DNA of 64,000 bases from Modestobacter sp. VKM Ac-2986. GTDB taxonomy: Bacteria; Actinomycetota; Actinomycetes; Mycobacteriales; Geodermatophilaceae. Each line of letters opens with the position of its first letter. The first letter of the stretch is position 1. Positions 33,215 through 40,370 of the stretch are shown here, one piece after another. The notes under the pieces were generated by a model. It saw nothing but the letters and a program-made list of their open reading frames with translations, ran no database searches and was not told where the DNA came from. The stretch is taken from positions 558,001-622,000 of the forward strand of contig NZ_JAPVBH010000003.1 of NCBI RefSeq assembly GCF_026967795.1. The letters run 5' to 3'. Position numbers and translations under genes: made by a program.

Positions 33215-34759
33215 ATGACGATCACCGAGGAAGCCACCGGTCAGTCCCTGCGCCAGATCGGCACGCTGGTCCGCGATGCCCGGCGCCACCACGGCCTGAC
33301 GCAGTCCCAGCTCGCCGAGCGGCTGGGCACCAGCCAGAGCGCGATCGCCCGGATCGAGCAGGGCAACCAGAACCTCACCCTGGAGCTGCTGGGCCGGCTG
33401 TCGGCGGCCCTGGACAGCGAACTGATCACCGTCGGCCGTTCCGGCCCGACGCACCTGCGGGTCAGCGGCGGACTGCAGCTGTCGGGCAGCGTGACGGTGA
33501 AGTCGTCGAAGAACGCCGCCGTCGCCCTGCTGTGCGCCTCCCTGCTCAACCGCGGCCGCACCACGCTGCGCAACGTGTCCCGGATCGTGGAGGTCGACCG
33601 CATCCTCGACGTCCTCACCTCGATCGGGGTCTCCGCCACCTGGGACGCCGCCGGCCGCGACCTCACCCTCGTCGTCCCCGAGCAGCTGGACCTGACCGCG
33701 ATCGACGCCGACGCCGCCCGTCGGACCCGCAGCATCATCATGTTCCTGGGCCCGCTGCTGCACCGCGCCGAGCAGTTCGAGCTGCCCTACGCCGGCGGTT
33801 GCGACCTGGGCACCCGCACCATCGAGCCGCACATGATCGCGCTGCGGCACTTCGGCCTGCAGATCGAGGCGCACGCCGGTGAGTACCACGCCACCGTGCA
33901 GCGGCCGGAGTCCCGCGACCGCTCGATCGTGCTGACCGAGCGCGGGGACACCGTCACCGAGAACGCGCTGCTGGCCGCCGCCCGCCACGACGGGACCACC
34001 ACCATCCGCAACGCCAGCCCGAACTACATGGTCCAGGACCTGTGCCTGTACCTGGAGAAGCTCGGCGTGGGCATCTCCGGCTTCGGGACGACGACGCTGG
34101 TGGTCACCGGCTCGCCGGTGCTCGACGCCGACGTCGATTACACGATCTCCGAGGACCCGGTCGAGGCGATGAGCCTGCTGACCGCCGGCATCGTCACCGG
34201 CTCGGAGCTGACCGTGCGCCGCGCGCCGATCGAGTTCCTGGAGATCGAGCTGGCCACGCTCACCGAGATGGGCCTGCAGTACGACCTGTCGCCGGAGTAC
34301 GCCGCCGACAACGGCCGCACCCGACTGGTCGACGTCACCATCCACCCCTCGCAGCTGCGGGCGCCGATCGACAAGATCCACCCGATGCCGTTCCCGGGGC
34401 TCAACATCGACAACCTGCCGTTCTTCGCCGTCATCGCGGCCACCGCGACCGGCGAGACCGTCATCCACGACTGGGTCTACGACAACCGGGCCATCCACCT
34501 GTCCGACCTGACCCGCCTCGGCGCCGACGTCCGGCTGCTGGACCCGCACCGCGTGCTGGTCAACGGGCCCACCCGCTGGTCGGGGGCGGAGATCGTCTGC
34601 CCGCCGGCGCTGCGGCCCGCGGTGGTCATCCTGCTGGCGATGCTGGCCGCCAAGGGCGACTCGGTGCTGCGCAACGTCGACATCATCGCCCGCGGCTACG
34701 AGCAGCTCTACGAGCGCCTCGTCGAGATGGGCGCCCAGATCGAGGTCTTCACCGACTGA
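33215..34759 (+). CDS. XRE helix-turn-helix fused to UDP-N-acetylglucosamine 1-carboxyvinyltransferase (MurA-like)
   Basis: 514 residues. An XRE-type HTH (about 10-72: LTQSQLAERLGTSQSAIARIEQG) precedes a full EPSP-synthase-fold MurA domain (about 80-514). Catalytic features of MurA persist: Lys99-Asn100 (VTVKSSKNAA), the phosphoenolpyruvate-reactive Cys196 in YAGGCDLGTR, Asp in GLNIDNLPF, and RGYEQLYERL at the end. MurA makes the first committed peptidoglycan precursor, so either a second MurA or an enzyme-like regulator sensing UDP-GlcNAc is possible. The operator-like repeat 14 bases upstream suggests self-regulation. The fusion is visible; its role is inference. Confidence 0.9.
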   Translation: MTITEEATGQSLRQIGTLVRDARRHHGLTQSQLAERLGTSQSAIARIEQGNQNLTLELLGRLSAALDSELITVGRSGPTHLRVSGGLQLSGSVTVKSSKNAAVALLCASLLNRGRTTLRNVSRIVEVDRILDVLTSIGVSATWDAAGRDLTLVVPEQLDLTAIDADAARRTRSIIMFLGPLLHRAEQFELPYAGGCDLGTRTIEPHMIALRHFGLQIEAHAGEYHATVQRPESRDRSIVLTERGDTVTENALLAAARHDGTTTIRNASPNYMVQDLCLYLEKLGVGISGFGTTTLVVTGSPVLDADVDYTISEDPVEAMSLLTAGIVTGSELTVRRAPIEFLEIELATLTEMGLQYDLSPEYAADNGRTRLVDVTIHPSQLRAPIDKIHPMPFPGLNIDNLPFFAVIAATATGETVIHDWVYDNRAIHLSDLTRLGADVRLLDPHRVLVNGPTRWSGAEIVCPPALRPAVVILLAMLAAKGDSVLRNVDIIARGYEQLYERLVEMGAQIEVFTD

Positions 34760-34770
34760 CCCCTCCCCCT

Positions 34771-34804
34771 CTGGAGGGCGAAAGTGGCCACTTTCGCCCT
34801 CCAG
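34771..34804. terminator. 34-base perfect palindrome between the HTH-MurA and DUF559 genes
   Basis: The sequence is its own reverse complement over 34 bases with no spacer, centred at GTGGCCAC. It lies between convergent genes, so it can act as a terminator. Its central 26 bases recur exactly at 35744-35769. Confidence 0.8.
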
Positions 34805-34836
34805 GGAGACGGGACGGGCGGGGTCGCGTCCGCTCC

Positions 34837-35691
34837 TCAGTGGCCCAGCGCGGCCCGGACCCGGACGACGACGCCGTCGAGGTCCCGCAAGTCGGCGGCG
34901 CTGAGCCGGACCACCCGCCAGCCGGCCGCCTCCAGGCGGGCGAACCGCTCGTCGTCCCGGGCGATCTGGTCCCGCTCGAAGTGGTGGGCACCCTCGTACT
35001 CGACGAGCACCCGCTGCTCGGGGAAGGCGAGGTCCACCCGGCCGAGGAAGGCCCCCGACGACCAGACCTCGAACTGGGGCACCGGCGCCAGCCCGGCGAG
35101 CACCAGCGCCACCCGGACCCGCGACTCCGGCGGCGACTCAGCCCGTGGGTCCACCAGCCCGACCGCGCGGCGGACCCGCACCACGCCCCATCGGCCGGTG
35201 CCGTCCTCGACCTGAGCGGCCAGGGCGGACAGCGAGACCGAGCCGGAGCGGACCATCGCGTCCAGGGCGGCCACCGAGGTCCCGAGCGACTCCAGACCGG
35301 CGACGTCCCAGGCGGTGCGCAACGCCGAGGTGACCGGCACCCCGTCCCGCTGCTCGACGTCCCCGTCCGCCAGGTCCCCTCGTCGCACCCGGACCTCGCG
35401 GGGTCCCTTCCACAGCACGGACGGCGGCCGGATCACCGTCACCGGGTCGGTGGGGCCGGCGAAGGGCGCCCCGTGCCACGCGGCGGCGGAGTGACCGCCG
35501 ATCGCCGCCCCCGGTGGCAGGACCAGGGCCACGCCGGTGCACCGCAGCCGGTGGTCGAACTCCAGGCCGGGATCGGCGTAGACACCCTGGACGAGCCGAC
35601 GGTAGCTCCGCTCCCGCAGCTGCTTCGGGGTGAGCAGCCCCTCGGCGACCGCGTGGCTGCCGACGAAGACGCCCGTGAGGCGGGAACGCAT
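34837..35691 (-). CDS. DUF559-type (Vsr-like) endonuclease-domain protein with AbiEi-like N-terminal region
   Basis: 284 residues. The N-terminal part (LLTPKQLRERSYRRLVQGVYADP, about 14-40) resembles the winged-helix region of AbiEi-like antitoxins. The C-terminal part (about 185-284) has the Vsr/DUF559 nuclease layout: RVDLAFPEQRVLVEYEGAHH with Asp and Glu, then DERFARLEAAGWRVVRLSA. Start ATG at 35689-35691. The gene is flanked on both sides by perfect palindromes sharing a 26-base core. No adjacent toxin or methylase gene is seen. Catalytic activity and partner are unproven; such proteins are often multi-copy in actinobacteria. Confidence 0.78.
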   Translation of the reverse strand: MRSRLTGVFVGSHAVAEGLLTPKQLRERSYRRLVQGVYADPGLEFDHRLRCTGVALVLPPGAAIGGHSAAAWHGAPFAGPTDPVTVIRPPSVLWKGPREVRVRRGDLADGDVEQRDGVPVTSALRTAWDVAGLESLGTSVAALDAMVRSGSVSLSALAAQVEDGTGRWGVVRVRRAVGLVDPRAESPPESRVRVALVLAGLAPVPQFEVWSSGAFLGRVDLAFPEQRVLVEYEGAHHFERDQIARDDERFARLEAAGWRVVRLSAADLRDLDGVVVRVRAALGH

Positions 35692-35740
35692 CCGCCGAGC
35701 GTGCCGACTCCACCGCCGACGCCGCGCCCGTCGTCCACAG

Positions 35741-35772
35741 CCCAGGGCGAAAGTGGCCACTTTCGCCCTGGG
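35741..35772. repeat. 32-base perfect palindrome sharing a 26-base core with that at 34771
   Basis: Perfect self-complementary sequence between the DUF559 start and the stop of the membrane-protein gene upstream on the same strand. It may terminate the satD operon. The identical core flanks the DUF559 gene on both sides. Confidence 0.85.
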
Positions 35773-35782
35773 GAGGGGGCGG

Positions 35783-36304
35783 TCAGGAGTGGAGGAGGAC
35801 GCTGACGCCGACGCAGGCGAGGGCCCAGAGGCCGCTGGCGAGGGTGCCGATGATGAAGCGCTCGGCGGCGACCGGGGCCTTGAGCTCGTTGAACCGGCCC
35901 AGGCCCTTGACCGCGACCAGGACCGGCAGGCCCTCCTTGTACTGGGCCAGCACGACCGCGGCCACGGCCGTGCGCTCGAGGACGCCGATCCAGGTGCCAC
36001 CGCGCAGCACCTCCGGGTCCGAGGCCCGCCGCCGGTCCGGACCGCGGTCGGGGTCGGCGGCGCGCAGCACCGCGGTGGTGACCGGCCCGCCCCCGAGGGC
36101 GGCCGCGGTGACCGCCAGCACCACGCCGAGGGTCTCGACCTCGTCGCTGAGCCGACCGGTGCGCCACGCCAGCGCGGCTGCCACGGCCAGCACCGACACC
36201 AGGAACAGCGCCCCGGCCGGGCTGCGGCGGCGGTCGCTGCGCGGGGTCAGCGCGGCACCGGCGACGGTGACCACGGCGAGCAGGACGAGCACGGCGATGC
36301 TCAC
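35783..36304 (-). CDS. Membrane protein cotranscribed with a SatD-like regulator
   Basis: 173 residues with about four hydrophobic segments (residues about 2-20, 30-48, 58-80 and 150-172). Between the last two lies a conserved-looking amphipathic stretch LAQYKEGLPVLVAVKGLGRF, then NELKAPVAAERFIIGTLAS. It begins eight bases after the SatD-like stop, a standing arrangement for SatD operons as far as I recall. No enzymatic motif was recognised. The two proteins probably act together at the membrane, which is inference from order. Confidence 0.7.
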   Translation of the reverse strand: MSIAVLVLLAVVTVAGAALTPRSDRRRSPAGALFLVSVLAVAAALAWRTGRLSDEVETLGVVLAVTAAALGGGPVTTAVLRAADPDRGPDRRRASDPEVLRGGTWIGVLERTAVAAVVLAQYKEGLPVLVAVKGLGRFNELKAPVAAERFIIGTLASGLWALACVGVSVLLHS

Positions 36305-36311
36305 CGGCCGC

Positions 36312-36896
36312 TCACCCCGCTGCCCGGGCGAGCAACCGGGTGGCCACCGGTCGCAGGTCGCGCTCGATCTCCCAGCTGCCGGCGGCCAGCCGCTGGCCGA
36401 CCGCCTGCCGGGTGACCCCGAGCGCGGCCGCGGCCTCGACCTGGGTCCGGCCGGCCTCGACGTGCTCGACGGCCTCCCAGGCCTGGACGCTGCGCCGCTC
36501 GAGGAGGGCGGCCAGCGCGGTCAGCACCGCCTGGGCGTCACCGGCGGGCTCACCGACCACCCCCCGGACGGCGATCCGCACCGGACGCTTCTTGGCCGCC
36601 TCCACCGCGGCCCGGGCGGCGAGGAAGGCCGGACCGGCGCCGGCCCGGGTGCTGCTGGGCAGCGGCGTCTGCACCGGGCCGGCACCGATGCCGATGCTCC
36701 AGTCACCGTCACGGACCAGCCGCCGGACGGCCTCGACCACCGCCGCGGCGTCGTCCAGCACGCCCTGGAACTCGTCGCCCGCGGTGCGCTCGAACCGCAG
36801 CACGGTGGGCACGCCGGAGAGCACGGTGAGCGCGCCGGGCACCCGGTCGGGGGCGCGGCGGCTCCCCCGCTGGTCGATCGTCAGCACGAAGGGCAC
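36312..36896 (-). CDS. SatD-family protein with C-terminal helix-turn-helix
   Basis: 194 residues. It starts PFVLTIDQRGSRRAPDRV and contains FERTAGDEFQGVLDDA, reminiscent of the nucleotide-cyclase/GGDEF core, as in SatD proteins. The C-terminus (about 150-175: QVEAAAALGVTRQAVGQRL) is a DNA-binding helix-turn-helix. The GTG start lies 16 bases after a CTTGCA/TGCAAG inverted repeat in an unusually AT-rich patch. In Streptococcus SatD is tied to acid or secretion stress; no such role can be asserted here. It precedes its membrane partner by seven bases. Confidence 0.7.
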   Translation of the reverse strand: MPFVLTIDQRGSRRAPDRVPGALTVLSGVPTVLRFERTAGDEFQGVLDDAAAVVEAVRRLVRDGDWSIGIGAGPVQTPLPSSTRAGAGPAFLAARAAVEAAKKRPVRIAVRGVVGEPAGDAQAVLTALAALLERRSVQAWEAVEHVEAGRTQVEAAAALGVTRQAVGQRLAAGSWEIERDLRPVATRLLARAAG

Positions 36897-36912
36897 CGAG
36901 CAAGTCCAGCAG

Positions 36913-36932
36913 CTTGCAAAACGGAATGCAAG
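36913..36932. promoter_or_regulatory. Inverted repeat CTTGCA-N8-TGCAAG upstream of the satD-like gene
   Basis: Perfect 6-base arms (36913-36918 and 36927-36932). A further CTTGCT half-site (minus strand) lies directly before the GTG. Suits binding by the HTH of the SatD-like protein. Confidence 0.5.
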
Positions 36933-36955
36933 GACCTGGCCTTGGCGGGTCGTGG

Positions 36956-37420
36956 TCAGGCGCCGGCGAGCTCGGGCGGGAAGCCGCCGGTGGCGACCGG
37001 CCCCCAGCGCTCGATGGTCACCCGCAGCAGCGACTTGCCCTGACGGACCATCGCCGCCCGGTACTCGTCCCAGTCGGGGTGCTCACCGCTGATGGCGCGG
37101 AAGTAGTCGACCAGGGGCTCGACGGAGTCGGGCAGGTCGAGCACCTCGGCCGAACCGTCGACCTGCACCCAGGGGCCGTCGAAGTCGTCGGACAGCACGC
37201 ACAGCGACACCCGCGCGTCGCGCCGGGCGTTGACCACCTTGGCCCGCTGCGGGTAGGTGGAGATCACCACCCGGCCCTCCGCGTCGACACCACAGGTCAC
37301 CGGGGACAGCTGGGGGGTGCCGTCGCCGCGGCGGGTCATCAGCAGGGCCTTGTGCCGGGGGCGGAGGAAGGCGAGCAGTTCGTCGCGCTCGACGCGGTCG
37401 GCGGTGGCGGTCTTGGGCAT
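36956..37420 (-). CDS. PPOX-class F420-dependent oxidoreductase-like protein
   Basis: 154 residues of the split beta-barrel flavin/F420-binding fold: LAFLRPRHKALLMTRRGDGT, SPVTCGVDAEGRVVISTY, RAKVVNARRDARVSLCVL and WVQVDGSAEVLDLPD. This is the TIGR03618-like (Rv1155) pattern that binds coenzyme F420 in actinobacteria. Such proteins reduce small unsaturated compounds or biliverdin; the substrate here is unknown. Monocistronic on the minus strand, divergent from the AI-2E family transporter. Confidence 0.85.
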   Translation of the reverse strand: MPKTATADRVERDELLAFLRPRHKALLMTRRGDGTPQLSPVTCGVDAEGRVVISTYPQRAKVVNARRDARVSLCVLSDDFDGPWVQVDGSAEVLDLPDSVEPLVDYFRAISGEHPDWDEYRAAMVRQGKSLLRVTIERWGPVATGGFPPELAGA

Positions 37421-37517
37421 GCGGGCAACCTACGACGGAGGTGCGACAGGCCGCTGCTCCGGTGTGACGTCGTCCGATCGAGAAGTGCTCCGGCCCGGGA
37501 TGTGCTGGGATCAGCAC

Positions 37518-38903
37518 ATGCCCGACGACCGTTCCGCCGAGCCCACCGACCCGACCAGCACGTCGGGCAGCGGAGCGACGACCACCAGCCCCACGAACGA
37601 CGACCCGAACTCGGTCGGCACCAAGGCCCCCGCACCGGGACCCGACCGCACCCGCCGCCTGCAGGCCGCCACCCGCAGCGTGGCCATCGGCTCCGCCCAG
37701 CTGATCCTGATCGTCATCGCCCTGGTCATCCTGGGCCGGGTCTTCAGCATCATGTGGGTCGTCCTGCTCCCGGTCGTGCTCGGGCTGCTCTTCACCACCG
37801 TGCTCTGGCCGCTCACCCGGTTCCTGCGCAGCCACTCCTGGCCGCCGGCGCTCGCCGCCGCCACCGTGCTGCTGGGCTTCCTCGCCGTCATCGGCGGCAT
37901 CTTCGCGGTGATCGTCCCGCAGGTGGTGAGCCAGGTCGAGGAGGTCGCCAACCAGTTCAGCGGCGGCCTGCAGGAGGTGCAGGGCTACCTCGCCGGCCCG
38001 CCGTTCAACCTCGACGACGACCAGGTCGGCAACGCCGTCCAGGCCCTGATCGACCGGGTGCAGAGCAACGCCACCCAGATCGCCTCCTACGCGGCCTCCA
38101 CCGCCGCCACGGTGGGCAACATCTTCCTCAACCTGGTCCTCGCCCTGCTGCTCACCTTCTTCTTCCTCAAGGACGGCCCCAAGTGGGTGCCGTGGCTGGC
38201 CGCGCAGACCGGCCCGCGCGCCGCCCCGCACGTGGCCGCCCTGTCGGTGAAGACCTGGTCGACCCTGTCGGAGTTCATCAAGCAGCAGGCGCTGGTCGGC
38301 TTCGTCGACGCGTTCTTCATCGGCCTGGGCCTGCTGGTCCTCGGCGTCCCGCTGGTGCTGCCGCTGACCGTGCTGACCTTCTTCGGCGCCTTCATCCCGA
38401 TCATCGGCGCCTTCGCCGCTGGGGCGTTCGCGGTGCTCATCGCCCTGGTCAGCGTCGGGCTCACCAAGGCGCTGATCGTGCTGGGCATCGTCGTGCTGGT
38501 CCAGCAGCTGGAGGGCAACGTGCTCCAGCCGATCCTGCAGGGCCGCGGCCTGAACCTGCACGCCGCGGTGGTCATCCTCGCGGTCACCGCCGGCAGCAGC
38601 ATGTTCGGCATCATCGGTGCCTTCCTGTCGGTGCCGGTGGCCGCCCTGATCGCCGTCTTCTACCGCTACGGCCGCGACCAGCTCGACGGCCTGTCCCCCG
38701 AGGTGGCCGCCGACGGCACCAGCCAGCAGCTGGCCGGTGACTCCTCCGGCGCCCAGCTGGTGCGCCGGAAGGCGGAGAAGGCGGAGACCGCACCGCTGGT
38801 CAACCCCGACTCCGACGGCGCCGAGGACGCCGGCACCACCACCGACGGGCAGCGGATCGGGCTCATCGGGAATGCCGCGCGCCGGCTGCGCCTTCACCGC
38901 TGA
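37518..38903 (+). CDS. AI-2E family (PerM-type) membrane transporter
   Basis: 461 residues. A Pro/Ser/Thr-rich cytosolic N-terminus (about 55 residues) is followed by two helix pairs, a soluble central domain (about 130-185), and four to five C-terminal helices containing FFGAFIPIIGAFAAGAFAVL and QQLEGNVLQPILQG, the family hallmark. The acidic C-terminal tail is about 70 residues. A small TGTGCTG/CAGCACA hairpin (37501-37518) abuts the ATG. PerM-type proteins export small solutes or act as Na+/H+ antiporters. The quorum-signal role is not implied. Confidence 0.88.
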   Translation: MPDDRSAEPTDPTSTSGSGATTTSPTNDDPNSVGTKAPAPGPDRTRRLQAATRSVAIGSAQLILIVIALVILGRVFSIMWVVLLPVVLGLLFTTVLWPLTRFLRSHSWPPALAAATVLLGFLAVIGGIFAVIVPQVVSQVEEVANQFSGGLQEVQGYLAGPPFNLDDDQVGNAVQALIDRVQSNATQIASYAASTAATVGNIFLNLVLALLLTFFFLKDGPKWVPWLAAQTGPRAAPHVAALSVKTWSTLSEFIKQQALVGFVDAFFIGLGLLVLGVPLVLPLTVLTFFGAFIPIIGAFAAGAFAVLIALVSVGLTKALIVLGIVVLVQQLEGNVLQPILQGRGLNLHAAVVILAVTAGSSMFGIIGAFLSVPVAALIAVFYRYGRDQLDGLSPEVAADGTSQQLAGDSSGAQLVRRKAEKAETAPLVNPDSDGAEDAGTTTDGQRIGLIGNAARRLRLHR

Positions 38904-38949
38904 CAGACCTCCAGCCGTCCCGGAGGCAGTCGACCCAGGAGGAGAACCC

Positions 38950-39900
38950 GTGCCGCAGCGACCGGAGGACCTCGTCGAGGTCCTCCCCCCGGCCGAGCCG
39001 TTCCTCATCCGTGAGGCGGCGGTCAGCTCACCCGAGCAGCGTCGCGGGCTCGTGCTCGTGCACGACCTGGCCGGCGAGTTCGACGCCGCCCACGCCGGCG
39101 CGCTCGCCGGCGCGCACCTGCTCGACGCCCTGCCCAACGAGGTGATCGCCCGCTTCGACGCCGACGCCCTGGTCGACTACCGCGGCCACCGGCCGCGGAT
39201 CGTCTTCTCCGGCGACCGCTACGAGTCGATCGTCTCCCCCGAGATCGCGCTGTACGCCCTCGAGGACGACGCCGGGATGCCGTTCCTGCTGCTGCACGGC
39301 GCCGAGCCGGACTTCGCCTGGGAGCGCTTCGTCGCCGCGGTCATCGGCCTGGTCGACCGGCTCGGGGTCACCTCGGTGGTCGCGCTGCACGCCTTCCCGA
39401 TGCCGGTGCCGCACACCCGCCCGGTCACGGTCACCGCACACGCCACCCGCCGCCAGCTGATCGAGTCCTACCCGGTCTACTGGGGCGAGATGCGGGTGCC
39501 CGGCAGCGTCGGGGCCCTGCTGGAGATGCGCCTGGGCGAGGCCGGCGTGGACGCCCTGGGCATCGGCGCGCACGTCCCGCACTACCTGGCCCAGGCCACC
39601 TACCCCGCGGCCTCGCTCACCCTGCTGGAGCACCTGGCGGAGCTGACCGGGCTGCACGTGCCGACCGAGACGCTGCGCGAGGCCGCGGAGGCCAACCGCA
39701 CCGAGGTCGACGAGCAGATCGCCCGGTCCAGCGAGAACACCGCGGTGGTGGCCCAGCTCGAGCAGCAGTTCGACGACTTCACCGCCTCCCGTGAGGACAC
39801 CGGCCTGCTCGGCTTCGGCGGGCAGATGCCCAGCGGCGAGGAGCTGGGCGCGCAGATCGAGCAGTTCCTCGCCGAGCAGGACGACCGCCCCACCGAGTGA
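38950..39900 (+). CDS. PAC2-family protein (proteasome-assembly-chaperone-like)
   Basis: 316 residues. PAC2 features are LVLVHDLAGEFDAAHAGALA, FSGDRYESIVSPEIALYAL, LLLHGAEPDFAWERFVAAV and SVVALHAFPMPVPHTRPV. The C-terminal third is a charged helical tail ending EELGAQIEQFLAEQDD. Actinobacteria have proteasomes, and PAC2 proteins occur in them with unresolved function. The GTG start is preceded by AGGAGGAG. It follows the AI-2E transporter gene by 46 bases and is probably cotranscribed. Confidence 0.85.
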   Translation: MPQRPEDLVEVLPPAEPFLIREAAVSSPEQRRGLVLVHDLAGEFDAAHAGALAGAHLLDALPNEVIARFDADALVDYRGHRPRIVFSGDRYESIVSPEIALYALEDDAGMPFLLLHGAEPDFAWERFVAAVIGLVDRLGVTSVVALHAFPMPVPHTRPVTVTAHATRRQLIESYPVYWGEMRVPGSVGALLEMRLGEAGVDALGIGAHVPHYLAQATYPAASLTLLEHLAELTGLHVPTETLREAAEANRTEVDEQIARSSENTAVVAQLEQQFDDFTASREDTGLLGFGGQMPSGEELGAQIEQFLAEQDDRPTE

Positions 39901-39905
39901 CGGCC

Positions 39906-39933
39906 GCCGGTGCACGGACCACCGTGCACCGGC
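39906..39933. terminator. Bidirectional hairpin between the PAC2 gene and the SnoaL-like gene
   Basis: 12-base perfect stem (39906-39917 with 39922-39933), 4-base loop ACCA, between convergent genes. Confidence 0.7.
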
Positions 39934-39934
39934 C

Positions 39935-40285
39935 TCAGAGCGGCCCGAGCGGGTCCCCGACGTCCATCCGGGCCACCCGGTCCCCGGCCAGCGTGTGGGT
40001 GTGCAGGACGGTCGCCCCGCCCAGCAGGTCGCCGTCGGCGTCCCGGACGACCACCTCCACGAGCACCTCGACCCGCCCGTCGGGCAGCACGCGCGTCCGC
40101 CGGGGCGCCATCGTCACGTCCAGCACCGCCCACTGGTCCTGCCAGTGCCGCCGTACCGCGTCCCGCCCGCGCAGGCGCCCGCCACCCATCGGCTCGGGCC
40201 AGTCGACGTCCGGGGCCAGCAGCGCGGCCAGCCGGTCGGCGTCCCGGGCGTCGACCGCCTCGTACACCTGCGCGACGACGTCCAC
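39935..40285 (-). CDS. SnoaL/NTF2-fold small protein
   Basis: 116 residues: DVVAQVYEAVDARDADRLAA, LLAPDVDWPEPMGGGRLRGR and RHWQDQWAVLDVTMAPRR, then beta strands ending VARMDVGDPLGPL. This is the cone-shaped SnoaL-like/NTF2 fold, used as isomerase, hydrolase or ligand-binding protein. The GTG at 40283-40285 is favoured because a TACGGT -10 box (40292-40297, minus strand) lies six bases upstream, giving a leaderless mRNA. Function unknown. Confidence 0.75.
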   Translation of the reverse strand: MDVVAQVYEAVDARDADRLAALLAPDVDWPEPMGGGRLRGRDAVRRHWQDQWAVLDVTMAPRRTRVLPDGRVEVLVEVVVRDADGDLLGGATVLHTHTLAGDRVARMDVGDPLGPL

Positions 40286-40291
40286 GCCGGC

Positions 40292-40297
40292 ACCGTA
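40292..40297 (-). promoter_or_regulatory. Predicted -10 box (TACGGT) of the SnoaL-like gene
   Basis: TACGGT on the minus strand six bases before the GTG; leaderless arrangement. Confidence 0.4.
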
Positions 40298-40313
40298 GCG
40301 ACCCCGGACAGCA

Positions 40314-40348
40314 CTGCGGGCCACGACCGGATCGGTCGTGGCCCGCAG
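40314..40348. terminator. Hairpin terminator after the catalase gene
   Basis: 15-base perfect stem (40314-40328 with 40334-40348) and 5-base loop, 22 bases past the catalase stop. Confidence 0.75.
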
Positions 40349-40370
40349 GTGGTGCGTCAGTGCAGATGGA

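Noticed and set aside
37518-38903. Quorum-sensing signal exporter
   Set aside because: The family name AI-2E reflects TqsA only; most members have other or unknown roles and no lux genes are present.
38950-39900. PAC2 gene as a proteasome operon marker
   Set aside because: No prcAB, pup or mpa genes are nearby; PAC2 alone says little.
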